DNA of 64,000 bases from Rhodanobacter sp. 7MK24 (lineage in GTDB: Bacteria > Pseudomonadota > Gammaproteobacteria > Xanthomonadales > Rhodanobacteraceae). The stretch spans positions 435,183 through 499,182 of the forward strand of contig NZ_JACYXL010000001.1 in NCBI RefSeq assembly GCF_014842995.1, in the 5' to 3' direction. A program made the position numbers and the translations under genes. The notes under the pieces are model-generated. The model searched no databases and had not been told where the DNA came from. It saw nothing but the letters and a program-made list of their open reading frames with translations. Shown one piece after another: positions 45,305-54,892 of this stretch; positions within the stretch are counted from its first letter, which is position 1; each line of letters starts with the position of its first letter.

Positions 45305-46314
45305 GCGCCCATCTCCTCGATCTCGATGCCGGCTGCGCGCAGGGCGACCAGCGCGGCGTCGGTGTCCGCGCCCTCCAGCGCCAGGGTGAGCTGGCCGTAG
45401 GGCAGGTCCTTGATGCGGTCGATGCGGCCGGCCAGCAGGTTGAAATCCACGCCGTGCTCGCGCATCACGCGGCTCAGTACCGGCTGCAGCGTGGCGCCGC
45501 CGCGGAAGGTCAGCCGCATCACGCGGCCGGCGACTCCCGGCGCCTGCGCCGTGGCAGCTTCCTCGGGCAGTGCCTCTTCCACGAAGCGCCGCGTGGTGGC
45601 ATGCCGGGGATGCAGGAACACGTCGGCCACCGTGCCGCTTTCCACGATGCAGCCGGCATCGAGCACCGCGACGCGGTCGCAGATGCGGCGCACTACGTCC
45701 ATCTCGTGGGTGATCAGCACGATGGTGAGCTTCAGCTCGCGATTGATCGATGCCAGAAGGTCGAGCACAGAAGCCGTGGTCTGCGGGTCGAGTGCGCTGG
45801 TGGCCTCGTCGCACAGCAGGATGTCGGGGCGGTTCGCCAGCGCGCGCGCGATGCCCACGCGCTGTTTCTGGCCGCCGGAGAGCTGCGAAGGGTATTTGCC
45901 TGCATGCTCGCTGAGGCCGACGCGCGCGAGCAGTTCGTCCACGCGTTCGCGGACCTTCTCCGCATCGCGTTCACCGGCAAGGCGCAGCGGGAACGCCACG
46001 TTGTCGGCTACGGTCTGCGAGGCAAGCAGGTTGAAGTGCTGGAAGATCATGCCGATGCGCCGCCGCTGCGCGCGCAACGCGGGTTCGGGCAGCGCGGTCA
46101 TCTCGGTGTCGCCGATCAGGATGCGTCCGCCGCTGGGCCGTTCCAGCAGGTTGATCAGGCGGATCAGCGTGGACTTGCCCGCGCCGGAATGGCCGATGAT
46201 GCCGAACACCTCTCCATCCACGATGTCGAGGTTGAACGGCTGCAGCGCGGGAACCTCCCGGCCGTCCACGCGGTAGGACTTGTGTACGTCGAGGAAGCGG
46301 ATCACGGAAGTCAT
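45301..46314 (-). CDS. metN: Methionine ABC transporter ATP-binding protein MetN
   Basis: The 337-residue ATPase has Walker [10 protein letters not shown], signature [15 protein letters not shown], Walker [17 protein letters not shown] and the switch histidine in [10 protein letters not shown]-terminal NIL/ACT-like regulatory domain (about residues 260-335) binds methionine and inhibits transport when the cell is replete. The ATG at 46314 was chosen at the conserved start. The 69-base gap to the divergent peroxidase gene must hold both promoters; no methionine riboswitch was seen. Confidence 0.96.
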   Translation of the reverse strand: MTSVIRFLDVHKSYRVDGREVPALQPFNLDIVDGEVFGIIGHSGAGKSTLIRLINLLERPSGGRILIGDTEMTALPEPALRAQRRRIGMIFQHFNLLASQTVADNVAFPLRLAGERDAEKVRERVDELLARVGLSEHAGKYPSQLSGGQKQRVGIARALANRPDILLCDEATSALDPQTTASVLDLLASINRELKLTIVLITHEMDVVRRICDRVAVLDAGCIVESGTVADVFLHPRHATTRRFVEEALPEEAATAQAPGVAGRVMRLTFRGGATLQPVLSRVMREHGVDFNLLAGRIDRIKDLPYGQLTLALEGADTDAALVALRAAGIEIEEMGA

Positions 46315-46383
46315 GGCGTCGGGTCGGGCGAGTATTCTACCCGCTGTCCGGCCTTCCATACGGCCATACACGAGGATCACGCG

Positions 46384-46869
46384 ATGAGCGACATCTATGG
46401 CTTCAGCGCCCGCGACATCGAAGGCAACGAGCGTTCGTTCGCCGAATGGCGGGGCAAGACCCTGCTGGTCGTCAACGTGGCCTCCAAATGCGGCTTCACG
46501 CCGCAATATGCCGGGCTGGAAAAGCTGTGGCGCGAATGGCGCGAGCGCGGCCTGGTGGTACTGGGCTTCCCTTGCGACCAGTTCGGCCACCAGGAGCCGG
46601 GCGACGAGGCGGAAATCCGCAACTTCTGCAGCACCAGCTACGACGTGAGCTTTCCGATGTTCGCCAAGGTCGAGGTGAACGGCGCGAATGCGCATCCGCT
46701 GTACAAGTGGCTCAAGAGCGAGGGCAAGGGCATCCTCGGCAGCGAGGCGATCAAGTGGAACTTCACCAAGTTCCTGGTCGATGCCCAGGGGCAGGTGGTG
46801 AAGCGCTATGCGCCTACCGATACGCCGGAAAAGATCGGCAAGGAGCTGGAGTGCCTGCCCGGCACGTGA
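46384..46869 (+). CDS. Glutathione peroxidase-family thiol peroxidase
   Basis: The 161-residue protein reduces hydroperoxides. The active-site cysteine is C36 ([19 protein letters not shown]), with the glutamine and tryptophan partners in [13 protein letters not shown] and [11 protein letters not shown]. Bacterial members of this group usually use thioredoxin instead of glutathione. It is transcribed away from metN and converges closely on dacB (6 bases between stops). Confidence 0.93.
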   Translation: MSDIYGFSARDIEGNERSFAEWRGKTLLVVNVASKCGFTPQYAGLEKLWREWRERGLVVLGFPCDQFGHQEPGDEAEIRNFCSTSYDVSFPMFAKVEVNGANAHPLYKWLKSEGKGILGSEAIKWNFTKFLVDAQGQVVKRYAPTDTPEKIGKELECLPGT

Positions 46870-46875
46870 GCTGAC

Positions 46876-48417
46876 TCAGTCGCTGCCGCGCCAGCCGGCC
46901 AGCAATTGCACAATGGCATCGACGTCGTGGTTGGCCGACGGCTCGCCGTCATCGCGACGGTAGTTGTTGAGCATGATCGTGAAGGCGAGTCGCTGGCCGT
47001 CCGCCGCGGTGACGTAACCGGCAATGCAGTGCACGTAGGCCATGCTGCCGGTCTTGGCATGCACGTTGTCGGTGGCAGCGCCGTCGCGCATCCGCCATTC
47101 CAGCGTGCCGTCCACGCCGCCCACCGGGAGCATGGCCTGCAATGCGCCTGCCCACGGCTGCATGGCGATGACCTGCAGCAGGCGCGTCATTGCGGCAGGT
47201 GTCACCAGATCGCTGCGCGACAGGCCGCTGCCTTCCTCCATCAGTACCGATGACGGCGCGATGTCGATGCGTTCCAGCAGGTCGTGCAGCGCGCGCAACC
47301 CCCACGCTTCGCTGCTGAGGAAGCCGATGGGCGCGCCAGGCTGGTTTGCAGCCACGGCCTGTGCACTGACGCCGTCCAGTTGCAGCAGGTTCTGCAGATA
47401 GAGGTTCTGCGAGCGCTTGAGACCCTGGGCGAGGATGCCGCTCACCGGCGGCGACAGCACTTCGGCCAGCACCTTCGCGTTGGCACGCAATGCATCGTCG
47501 CGTTCCGGCCACGCGAGCACGCGCAGGCCGCCGGTCAGCCGGATGCCGTGGCGTGCCAGTGCCGCGCGCAATTCCTCGCCCGCTTGCTGCGCCGGGTCGG
47601 GAATCGCCAGCTGGTAGGTTCGCGTCGCCGCGCCTTCGGCAATGCTGCCGAAGGCATGCAGCAGCGCATCGCCGGGAGCGCGATAGAGATTGAAGTCGTC
47701 GGGCGTCCGTGGTGGCGAAGTAGTCAGCGTGCTTGCCAGCGGCGGTGCCGCCGCGCCGGGGGCGAAACTCAGTTGTGGCGGTTGGCCGGCAACGGTGGCG
47801 GGCGTCACGGTCAGCGCCACGGTGTTCTCGTGCACGCTCAGCGCCGAAGCCGGTGCGGCGAACCAGCCCAGCAGGTCACTGGCTTCCCAGCCCTTGCCCA
47901 GTGGCGGTCCGGAAAAATATGTGGCGTCGGCGACCAGGTCGCCATGCACCTCTTCGATGCCGCGTGCGGCCAGCTGCGCGGCAAGGTCATCCGCCCAATC
48001 GGGATTGGCGCCCGGTGTGCCCAGCGTGGGATCGCCCATGCCGTACAGCAGGAGTGGACCATCCAGCCTTGCGTGGCGGATGGGGGCGGCCGAGAGCAGA
48101 CGCGTGGGGATGCGGGATTGTGGGTCGAGCGTTTCCATCGTCAGCGCCGCAGTGAACAGCTTGGCGGTGGATGCCGGTTCGAACAGCTTGCCGGACTGGT
48201 GCGCGTACAGCGTGCGGCCGCTGTCCAGCGACGCCACGGCGATGCCCCAGTCGGCGGCGGCGTAGCGTGGTTGGCGGATGACCGCGTCGATTTGCGTGCT
48301 CAGCGAACGGCGGCTTTGCGCAGCGACAGGCGCGGTGTCGGATGCCGCCGCCGAGAGCGCGGCGCACGGCAGGGTCAGCGGGCACAGCAGCACGGCGATC
48401 CACAGGGCGGCTTTCAT
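46876..48417 (-). CDS. dacB: D-alanyl-D-alanine carboxypeptidase/endopeptidase (PBP4 family)
   Basis: The 513-residue periplasmic class C penicillin-binding protein has a signal peptide and the three active-site motifs: STAK (about residues 83-86), SQN (KRSQNLYLQNLLQ) and KTG (HAKTGSMAYVH). An inserted domain of about 200 residues between SxxK and SxN is typical for PBP4. It trims or cleaves peptidoglycan cross-links. It is divergent from slyD. Confidence 0.94.
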   Translation of the reverse strand: MKAALWIAVLLCPLTLPCAALSAAASDTAPVAAQSRRSLSTQIDAVIRQPRYAAADWGIAVASLDSGRTLYAHQSGKLFEPASTAKLFTAALTMETLDPQSRIPTRLLSAAPIRHARLDGPLLLYGMGDPTLGTPGANPDWADDLAAQLAARGIEEVHGDLVADATYFSGPPLGKGWEASDLLGWFAAPASALSVHENTVALTVTPATVAGQPPQLSFAPGAAAPPLASTLTTSPPRTPDDFNLYRAPGDALLHAFGSIAEGAATRTYQLAIPDPAQQAGEELRAALARHGIRLTGGLRVLAWPERDDALRANAKVLAEVLSPPVSGILAQGLKRSQNLYLQNLLQLDGVSAQAVAANQPGAPIGFLSSEAWGLRALHDLLERIDIAPSSVLMEEGSGLSRSDLVTPAAMTRLLQVIAMQPWAGALQAMLPVGGVDGTLEWRMRDGAATDNVHAKTGSMAYVHCIAGYVTAADGQRLAFTIMLNNYRRDDGEPSANHDVDAIVQLLAGWRGSD

Positions 48418-48506
48418 GAGCGGAGTATCGCAAAGTCGCCATCTGCTAGGCTTGTATGCTCATGCCGGCACGAAACCGGCTCTTTTACCGATACCGGAAC
48501 ACCGTC

Positions 48507-48989
48507 ATGCAGATCGCCAAGAACTCCGCCGTCACCTTCCACTACACGCTCACCGACGACGACGGCCAGGTCGTCGACAGCTCCGCCGGCCGCGAGCCGC
48601 TGGCCTACCTGCATGGCCATGGCCATATCGTGCCGGGTCTGGAGAAGCAGATGGAGGGCCGCCAGATCGGCGACAAGTTCGACGCCCACGTGGAGCCGGA
48701 GGAAGGCTACGGCGTGCGCCACGAGGAACTGGTGCAGGAAGTGCCGCGCGAGGCGTTCCAGGGCGTGGCCGACATCCAGCCCGGCATGCAGTTCCAGGGC
48801 CATGGCCCGCAGGGTGTCATCAACGTCACCGTGACCAAGGTCGAGGACGACAAGGTGCACATCGACGGCAACCATCCGCTGGCCGGCAAGCCGCTGCATT
48901 TCGCCATCGAAGTCACCGGCGTGCGCGAAGCCAGCGACGAAGAGCTGTCGCACGGCCATGTGCATGGCGCAGGTGGCCATCACCACTGA
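48507..48989 (+). CDS. slyD: FKBP-type peptidyl-prolyl isomerase SlyD
   Basis: The 160-residue SlyD-type isomerase has a split FKBP domain (VTFHYTLTDDDGQVVDSS, LHGHGHIVPGLEKQMEGR) with the chaperone insert-in-flap domain (about residues 68-120). A short histidine-rich tail, HGHVHGAGGHHH, binds metals such as nickel. The ATG at 48507 starts the conserved MQIAKNSAV. A flavin monooxygenase follows 9 bases later. Confidence 0.95.
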   Translation: MQIAKNSAVTFHYTLTDDDGQVVDSSAGREPLAYLHGHGHIVPGLEKQMEGRQIGDKFDAHVEPEEGYGVRHEELVQEVPREAFQGVADIQPGMQFQGHGPQGVINVTVTKVEDDKVHIDGNHPLAGKPLHFAIEVTGVREASDEELSHGHVHGAGGHHH

Positions 48990-48998
48990 CGCACGATC

Positions 48999-50183
48999 AT
49001 GCAGGGACGCATGAAGATCGCCATCGTGGGTTACGGCGCCGCCGGTCAGGCGGCGTCGTTGTTTCTGGCCGGACAAGGGCATCGCCTGAGTGTGTTCGAG
49101 CAAGCGAGCGCGCCGGGGCCGGTGGGCGCGGGCTTCCTGCTGCAGCCCACCGGACTGGCGGTGCTGGCCCGGCTCGGCCTGCACGAGCAGGCGCTGGCGC
49201 AAGGCCAGCGCATCGAGTCGCTGCATGGCTGCAACACGCGTGGCCGGCAGGTGATGGCCATGCGCTACGCCGACCATGCGCCGGATTGCTTCGGCCTGGG
49301 CATGAGCCGCGGCAGCCTGTTTTCCCTGCTGCGCGATGCCTATGCCGAGGCCGACGATATCCATGTCGGCACACGCATCGTCGGCGTGGATGCCGAAGCC
49401 GGCCTTCTGTTCGACGAACACAGCGGAAGGCACGGCCCGTTCGACCTGATCGTGGCCGCCGATGGCGCAGGCTCGCGTTTGCGTGCTGGCCTGCCTGGGC
49501 TGGCCGCGCGCGACGTGGTCTATCCATGGGGTGCGGTGTGGTGCCTGCTGCCCGCCGGGGACTGGGCGCATGCTGATACTTTGCAGCAGCGCTACGCCGG
49601 CGCGCGCGAGATGATCGGCCTGTTGCCGGTGGGGCACCGTGTCGACCGCGACGGTCGCTGGTTGACCTTCTACTTCAGCTTGCCGGGCGAGCAAGTGGAT
49701 GCTTTCGATGCTGTGGCGCTTTCACGCCTGCAAGCGCGGGTAGCGGTGCTGTGGCCCGAGGCGTCGCCGCTGCTGGCCCGTATCGACGCGCCGGAGCAGT
49801 TGCATCGTGCGCGCTATCGCGACGTGGTGATGCGGGTGCCGCATCGCGGTCGCGTGGTATTCCTCGGGGATTCGGCGCATGCGATGAGCCCGCAGCTTGG
49901 CCAGGGCGTGAACATGGCACTCCTGGATGCGCAGTCGCTGGCGGATGCATTGACCGCACACGACGACCTCGCACTCGCCTTGCGTGCGCATGTGCGCACG
50001 CGTCGCCGCCATCTGCAGGTGTACCAGTCCATGAGCCGCTGGCTCACGCCGCTGTTCCAGTCGAAGCACGACCGTCTGGCCCAATTGCGCGATCTCGCCT
50101 TCGGACCGTTGGGCCGCTTCCCGCTGGCGCGCGGGCAGATGCTGCGCATCCTCACGGGTACCAAGCAGGGCTGGTGGCGCTAG
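48999..50183 (+). CDS. FAD-dependent monooxygenase (PHBH/UbiH-like)
   Basis: The 394-residue flavoprotein has the N-terminal dinucleotide-binding motif IAIVGYGAAGQAASLFLAGQGH. The DG motif lies in LIVAADGAGSRLR, and the second FAD motif is VFLGDSAHAMSPQLGQGVNMALLDA. This is the class A aromatic hydroxylase fold. The substrate is unknown, and there are no aromatic-catabolism genes nearby. The start may be 48999 or the ATG at 49011. Its stop overlaps the converging acetyltransferase by 4 bases. Confidence 0.88.
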   Translation: MQGRMKIAIVGYGAAGQAASLFLAGQGHRLSVFEQASAPGPVGAGFLLQPTGLAVLARLGLHEQALAQGQRIESLHGCNTRGRQVMAMRYADHAPDCFGLGMSRGSLFSLLRDAYAEADDIHVGTRIVGVDAEAGLLFDEHSGRHGPFDLIVAADGAGSRLRAGLPGLAARDVVYPWGAVWCLLPAGDWAHADTLQQRYAGAREMIGLLPVGHRVDRDGRWLTFYFSLPGEQVDAFDAVALSRLQARVAVLWPEASPLLARIDAPEQLHRARYRDVVMRVPHRGRVVFLGDSAHAMSPQLGQGVNMALLDAQSLADALTAHDDLALALRAHVRTRRRHLQVYQSMSRWLTPLFQSKHDRLAQLRDLAFGPLGRFPLARGQMLRILTGTKQGWWR

Positions 50184-50641
50184 AGCATCTTGCGGTAAAC
50201 GACGAAGCCCGATTTCTCGGCGACCTGGTCGTAGAGCCGCATCGCGGTAGCGTTGCTCTCATGGGTCTGCCAGTACACGCGCGGCGCGCGCGCCGATTGC
50301 GCGAGTTCGTAGACGCGCTCGATCAGGGCGCGACCCGCGCCCAGGCCCCGCGCGGCCGGCGCCGTGAAGAGGTCCTGCAGGTAGCAAGTCGGCGCGATCT
50401 GGATCGTGCTGCGATGGAACAGGTAGTGCGCCAGGCCGAGCAGCGCGCCGTCGCGTTCGGCCACCAGTGCATGTACGGGTTCGTCGGGATCTTGGAAGCG
50501 CGCCCAGGTGGTGCGGGTGATCTCTTCCGGCAGGGCAGTGGGGCCGCTGCGGCCGTAGAACGCGTTGTAGCCGTCCCACAAGGGTCGCCACGCGGCATAG
50601 TCGTCGGCGATCACGGGGCGGATCGATAGCGTGTCGTTCAT
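50180..50641 (-). CDS. GNAT-family N-acetyltransferase
   Basis: The 153-residue protein has the GNAT acetyl-CoA motif TCYLQDLFTAPAARGLGAGRALIERVYELA and the following strand-helix YWQTHESNATAMRLYDQVAEKSGFVVYRK. The ATG at 50641 begins the conserved part; 24 upstream codons overlap a family A repeat. The acceptor substrate is unknown. Confidence 0.87.
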   Translation of the reverse strand: MNDTLSIRPVIADDYAAWRPLWDGYNAFYGRSGPTALPEEITRTTWARFQDPDEPVHALVAERDGALLGLAHYLFHRSTIQIAPTCYLQDLFTAPAARGLGAGRALIERVYELAQSARAPRVYWQTHESNATAMRLYDQVAEKSGFVVYRKML

Positions 50642-50672
50642 GGATTGCTCGCGATTGCGTGCCTTGTTGAGG

Positions 50673-50726
50673 AGTGCGACCAAGGATGGCCGCGGCTTGA
50701 TCCTCGCGCTCATGGATGAGCGAAAA
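50673..50726 (-). repeat. Family A dispersed repeat, diverged inverted copy
   Basis: On the minus strand it reads TTTTCGCTCATCCATGAGCG, then CGAGGATCAAGCCGCGGCCATC, then CTTGGTCGCACTCC. The GATC dyad has been replaced by a GCTCAT/ATGAGC dyad with compensating changes, so the stem is preserved. It sits just upstream of the GNAT start and downstream of pldA. Confidence 0.75.
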
Positions 50727-50747
50727 CTAGCGAGAGGGTGCGATTGC

Positions 50748-51830
50748 TCAGTACCAATCGAGCAACGACACCCCCACGCCGAAATAGGTGGCGTTGTGGT
50801 TGTAGTCGATCATGCTTTCGCCGTAGCCCTTGAACAGTTCCATATAGCCGCGCAGGTTGCCGGCGATCGGAAAACTCCAGGTGAAGCGCGCGGCGCCGTG
50901 GTTGTCGTCGCCGAGGCTCAGCGAGTCGCGCAGCATCAGGCCGAATTCCTGCCCGTTCCATTCGTGGATGATCTGCACGTCGGCGCGGCCCATGTATTTG
51001 CTGATGTCCGGATTGTCGTCGTCGCTGCGCGCTTCGGGAATCCGCCACCACGGGCGGAACACGATGGTCCAGCCGGGGCGCTCGAAGCCGAAGTCGGCGA
51101 TCACGCGGTTCCAGCTGCGCGAGAGCGGATTGCTGCGGCCGTTGGACTGATGGTCGACGCCAATGCCGAACATGTGACCGTCCCAGCCCAGCAGCTGGTA
51201 GTTCGTGTCGAACACCAGCAACGCCTCGGGCTCGTAGTCGGTCTCGCGGAACGGGCGCGATATCTCGGCGTTGTACACCTGCCAACGCGAGCTTTGGGTG
51301 TAGCCCACCCACAGGTCGCCCACGTCGCCGAACACTCCTTGCCATATCTTGGTCTTGAGGCTCAGCTGGAATTTTCCCTCGACGTTCTGCAGCTGCTGGG
51401 GCGTCTGCACGGTGTTGTCTGGGTTCGGGCTGTGCGGCATGTTGTTCTGGTTGCTGGTGGCAAACACCGGCATCGCGTACACCGGCTGGTAGCCGCGCAG
51501 GTTGAAGGTGCCGAGCTTGCTCTGGGGGGACAACTCCCAGCGGCTGTCCAGCAGCGACATGGGCGTCGATACCTCGGCGGATTCCGGTGCAGCGACCGTG
51601 GCTTGTCTGTCGTGGGCGAACACGCCGGCATTCGCTGCGGCGGGCTGATCCTTGCGCTTCTGCGCGCTCGGCAACCGGTCGCGCCCGGTGGCGCGGTCGT
51701 AGCAGGCCAGTCGCTGCGAGTCGCTTTCGATCGCGGTGCAGGCACGGATATCCAGCGGGTTGGGATTTTGCGCGTGGCAGATGCCGGCGGCGAAAGCGCC
51801 GATCAAAAGCAGGAGGCGAAGCTGTTTCAT
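50748..51830 (-). CDS. pldA: Outer membrane phospholipase A
   Basis: The 360-residue protein has a signal peptide (ending GICHAQN), a 100-residue N-terminal extension, and a beta-barrel that ends in an aromatic residue (LLDWY). The catalytic site is recognisable as GVDHQSNGRSNPLSRSWNR, which carries the His, Ser and Asn of OMPLA. It hydrolyses phospholipids that reach the outer leaflet. The extension contains two cysteines (IRACTAIESDSQRLACYDRA), a motif common in Xanthomonadales members. Confidence 0.93.
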   Translation of the reverse strand: MKQLRLLLLIGAFAAGICHAQNPNPLDIRACTAIESDSQRLACYDRATGRDRLPSAQKRKDQPAAANAGVFAHDRQATVAAPESAEVSTPMSLLDSRWELSPQSKLGTFNLRGYQPVYAMPVFATSNQNNMPHSPNPDNTVQTPQQLQNVEGKFQLSLKTKIWQGVFGDVGDLWVGYTQSSRWQVYNAEISRPFRETDYEPEALLVFDTNYQLLGWDGHMFGIGVDHQSNGRSNPLSRSWNRVIADFGFERPGWTIVFRPWWRIPEARSDDDNPDISKYMGRADVQIIHEWNGQEFGLMLRDSLSLGDDNHGAARFTWSFPIAGNLRGYMELFKGYGESMIDYNHNATYFGVGVSLLDWY

Positions 51831-51982
51831 GACGACTCCGTCGCACGGATGTGCGTGAAGTCTAGGCCATGTGCGGCGATGGCTCTCCGATCAGCGACGC
51901 AAATCGCCGGGGCGAACCTGGCATCGCGGCAACGGCCTCGCGCAGGCAACTTCCAAGGCCGAATTTTATGGATGGTGGTTGC

Positions 51983-52017
51983 AAAAAAAAATCGGCCGCA
52001 TCGAATGCGGCCGATTT
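51983..52017 (-). terminator. Rho-independent terminator of the small secreted-protein gene
   Basis: On the minus strand AATCGGCCGCAT and its complement form a long stem with a TCG loop, followed by T8. It begins 13 bases after the stop of the gene at 52031-52405. Confidence 0.9.
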
Positions 52018-52030
52018 GAATTCCAGCATG

Positions 52031-52405
52031 TCACTGCATCTGCTTCACCCACGCTTCGTACTGCGTTTTGTTGATGCGCTGGGCACCATGGCTGGCGTTG
52101 AGAAAGTCGTTGGCCAACGGCGGGTAGGCGGCGGCCTGCTCCTCGGTGATCGACTTGCCGCCGCCGGAGAGCTGGCTGAAGGGGGGCGCCGGAGCAAGCT
52201 GCGGTGCGGCAGGCGGCACGCTGCGCACGGTCACGTCGGGCGGCGGCATCGGCGCCGGCGCGGCCGTTTGCGCGGGTGGCTGCTGCATGCTGTCTTGCGA
52301 CGGTGGCGGCTGCGTCTGGCCGGTTTGGTCTTGTGCGAAAGCCGCGCCAGCGAAGATCAGGGTGGCGGTAGCGAGAACGGGCAACAACGCGTTGCGTGCT
52401 TTCAT
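52031..52405 (-). CDS. Small exported Pro/Gln-rich protein with a degenerate EF-hand-like end
   Basis: The 124-residue product has a signal peptide (ending GAAFAQD), a Pro/Gln-rich middle and a conserved-looking C-terminus (YPPLANDFLNASHGAQRINKTQYEAWVKQM). The spacing of that end recalls an EF-hand loop and exiting helix. GGAGA lies 8 bases before the ATG at 52405; the preceding ATG at 52411 is too close to that site. Function is unknown. A strong terminator follows, which supports a real single-gene unit. Confidence 0.78.
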   Translation of the reverse strand: MKARNALLPVLATATLIFAGAAFAQDQTGQTQPPPSQDSMQQPPAQTAAPAPMPPPDVTVRSVPPAAPQLAPAPPFSQLSGGGKSITEEQAAAYPPLANDFLNASHGAQRINKTQYEAWVKQMQ

Positions 52406-52556
52406 GATCATTTCTCCATGCCAGAATGTCTGAGGGAGCGCAGGCCCTGCTGGCGATCACAGGCGGTATCAGGCATCGGCCCGGCTCGTGATCGACCCTA
52501 GCAGAGGTAGCGTAAATGCCATCGCAATACTCTTGTGGAGCTGGCGTGAAGGCGGT

Positions 52557-53807
52557 GTGTCGTTGAACGCGGCTTCAGCAAGCGCGATCCCGTTGAGCCT
52601 GTCGCAGGCACGTGCGCTGCAACTGCATGCGCAAGGGATGCTGCAGGCGCCGCGCCGCAAACCGCGTCGCGAGGACGTGGTGGCAGCCATCGAGCGCATG
52701 CGTCTGCTGCAGATCGACTCCATCCACGTGGTCGCGCGCAGCCCGTATATGGTGTTGCACTCGCGCCTTGGCGATTACCCGGTGGCGTGGCTGGACGAGG
52801 CGCTGGGCGACGGCCGCATCGCCGAGTGCTGGGCGCACGAAGCCTGCTTCGTCGGCGCCCGCGATCTCGCCGTGCATCGTGCATGGCGGGAGCGCGGCAG
52901 CCATTGGGCACAGCGCCATGCCGAGCGCATGCATCGCGAACACAAGCCGTCGATGGACGCGCTGCTTGCGCGCATTCGTGGGGAAGGGCCGGTGCTTGCC
53001 TCGGATTTTCCGCGCGAGGATCGCGGCGTCTCCGGCTGGTGGGAATGGAAGCCGGAGAAACGCTGGCTGGAAGCATGGTTTGCGCTGGGCGACCTGATGG
53101 TGACGCGGCGCGAACGCTTCCAGCGCGTATACGACCTCGCCGAGCGTGTGCTGGCCACGCTCGATCCACCGTTCTCCCCCAGTGAACTCGATACGGAACA
53201 GCTGCGCCGGCACTTCATCCTCGACAGCGTGCGCGCGCTGGGCATCACGCAGGCGCGCTGGATCGCCGATTACTTCCGACTCAAGCCGGCAGTGACGTCG
53301 CGCGAGTTGGCTCCCCTCCTGGCCGAGGGCGAACTGCTGGAAGTGGCGGTGCGCGGCTGGGACGCTCCAGGCTACGTGCATCGCGAACATGCCACTGTGC
53401 TGGAGCGGGCGCGCGGCGGACGCCTGCGCGCCACGCACACCACGCTGCTGTCACCGTTCGACCCTTTGGTGTGGGATCGCGCCCGTGCGCTGGCGATGTT
53501 CGATTTCGATTATCGCATCGAATGCTATGTGCCTGCGCCGAAACGGCGCTACGGCTACTACGTACTGCCGATCCTGCATCGTGGCGCGCTGATCGGTCGG
53601 CTGGATGCCAAGGCGCATCGTGCCGAAGGGGTGTTCGAGATCAAGGCCTTGTTTCTGGAGCCTGCTGTGGAACCCTCGCCGCGCCTAGCCGGGGAGTTGG
53701 CTGCAGCTATCGTGCGCACCGCAAATTGGCACGGTACGCCGAGGGTCCGTCTGGGGCGTTGTCGGCCGGCGGCGTTGGGGGCGATGTTGCGGGCTGAGTG
53801 GAAGTAG
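52557..53807 (+). CDS. YcaQ/AlkZ-like winged-helix DNA glycosylase (HTH_42 family)
   Basis: The protein is about 416 residues. HTH_42 proteins unhook DNA interstrand crosslinks or act on bulky alkyl lesions. A QID motif (residues 52-54, LLQIDSIHVVARSPYMVLHSRLGDY) matches the catalytic Q-phi-D of the YcaQ subgroup. The mid region has the WWEWKPEKRWLEAWF block and the C-terminus has LLSPFDPLVWDR and YVLPILHRGALIGRLD. The start is uncertain: GTG at 52557 or TTG at 52563 are both near AAGG, and ATG appears only at 52488. Confidence 0.87.
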   Translation: MSLNAASASAIPLSLSQARALQLHAQGMLQAPRRKPRREDVVAAIERMRLLQIDSIHVVARSPYMVLHSRLGDYPVAWLDEALGDGRIAECWAHEACFVGARDLAVHRAWRERGSHWAQRHAERMHREHKPSMDALLARIRGEGPVLASDFPREDRGVSGWWEWKPEKRWLEAWFALGDLMVTRRERFQRVYDLAERVLATLDPPFSPSELDTEQLRRHFILDSVRALGITQARWIADYFRLKPAVTSRELAPLLAEGELLEVAVRGWDAPGYVHREHATVLERARGGRLRATHTTLLSPFDPLVWDRARALAMFDFDYRIECYVPAPKRRYGYYVLPILHRGALIGRLDAKAHRAEGVFEIKALFLEPAVEPSPRLAGELAAAIVRTANWHGTPRVRLGRCRPAALGAMLRAEWK

Positions 53808-54054
53808 ATTCGGCTGGTCACCGGGCTTCCGCTTTTCTTCCATTTGGGAAGTGAGGTGCAGGCGATAAAACGCTTTCGGTCACTGTGGGTGGACGAGCTA
53901 CTTTCTTGTGTATCTACGCCCGCACCGGAATGCGTGCGAATGGCGAAGAGAAGGAACTCGGGTGCCGGCAGGTGTCCGAACCGCCTTGTGGCTTGCGAAG
54001 ACGGCAAATCATGCAGGGACTCCTCAGCTTAAAAGCGAAGGAACCTCCGCCAGC

Positions 54055-54393
54055 TCAACGCGCCCCCGCCGCAATCGGCGTATCACAAGAACGCCCCTGC
54101 AGGTTCTGGCTCATCTGGTTGGCCAGCAGCCGGCAACGCGCATCCAGGTAGGGGCGTGCCTGCGGGCTTTGCGAAGCCTGCAGCAAGGTGTCGCGCATGG
54201 CCTGGTAGCGCGCCTGCAGCTGATCCGTCGGGTAGATCCCCGCTGCGCGATGGCAGGCCAGGTAGCTGGACAGATAGGCATCGCAAGAGGCTACGCCGGT
54301 AGCGGCGACCGGGGGTGGTGCGGCCGGGCGCGGTTTGGTGGTGGCGCAGCCGGCCAGCAGCAGGCCGGTGCACAGCGGAAGCAGCGGGCGCAT
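54055..54393 (-). CDS. Small lipoprotein with a four-cysteine helical domain
   Basis: The 112-residue lipoprotein (LLLAGC lipobox near residue 16) has a Pro-rich linker and a helical part with the cysteines [13 protein letters not shown] and [18 protein letters not shown]. The pattern suggests two disulfides in a periplasmic helical hairpin. I do not recognise a named family. The ATG at 54393 is chosen; a TTG at 54399 is the alternative. The 247 bases between it and the preceding gene hold nothing recognisable. Confidence 0.72.
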   Translation of the reverse strand: MRPLLPLCTGLLLAGCATTKPRPAAPPPVAATGVASCDAYLSSYLACHRAAGIYPTDQLQARYQAMRDTLLQASQSPQARPYLDARCRLLANQMSQNLQGRSCDTPIAAGAR

Positions 54394-54570
54394 ATTCAAG
54401 CGGCAATCCTCGGTGCGGGATGGCCGATTCTCGCATCGGACGGTATCGCGCGGTTATCGGTTATCATGGTGGGACTGCGTTTGCCGGGGTCGCCAAGCAC
54501 CGGTGACCCGATGCAGCCGATCCACGATCTGCCTCATCAGTTCACCCCGGGGTTGTTTTCCTTTGCACAC

Positions 54571-54634
54571 CAGTAAGCCGGCTTCCGCATTTCGCGGCGG
54601 TCGAGTCTCTTTTTACCCATGTGGAGTGATTCAA
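54571..54634 (+). promoter_or_regulatory. Leader of the first cold-shock gene with a motif shared by the second
   Basis: CAGTAAGCCG lies 64 bases before the ATG (54571-54580) and GGTCGA at 54599-54604. The second cold-shock gene has CAGTAAGCCG 66 bases before its ATG (55121-55130) and GGTCGA at 55144-55149. The leaders otherwise differ, so these blocks may be a conserved RNA element. Confidence 0.45.
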
Positions 54635-54844
54635 ATGTCTGATCGTCAGATCGGTACCGTCAAGTGGTTCAACGACGCCAAGGGCTTCGGCTTCATCGCC
54701 CGTGACAACGGCCCGGACGTGTTCGTGCATTTCCGCGCGATCACCGGCAACGGCTTCAAGAGCCTGCAGGAAGGCCAGAAGGTCAGCTTCAAGGTGGTGC
54801 AGGGCCAGAAGGGCCTGCAGGCCGACGAAGTCAGCGCCGCCTGA
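54635..54844 (+). CDS. Cold-shock domain protein (first copy)
   Basis: The 69-residue single-stranded nucleic-acid-binding protein has RNP1 (KGFGFI) and RNP2 (VFVHF). The ATG at 54635 has GGAG about 8 bases upstream. It is identical to the second copy at 60 of 69 positions. A tetraloop terminator follows at once, so it is a single-gene transcript. It may act as an RNA chaperone, constitutive or cold-induced. Confidence 0.96.
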   Translation: MSDRQIGTVKWFNDAKGFGFIARDNGPDVFVHFRAITGNGFKSLQEGQKVSFKVVQGQKGLQADEVSAA

Positions 54845-54865
54845 TTGCCTGCAAGCGTCAAACGA

Positions 54866-54892
54866 AACCGGGCGGCAACGCCCGGTTTTTTT
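54866..54892 (+). terminator. Rho-independent terminator of the first cold-shock gene
   Basis: A 9-bp perfect stem AACCGGGCG closes a GCAA tetraloop and is followed by seven Ts. Confidence 0.93.

Noticed and set aside
46315-46383. Methionine or SAM riboswitch between metN and the peroxidase gene
   Set aside because: The 69-base gap is too short for a SAM-I riboswitch and shows none of its conserved elements.
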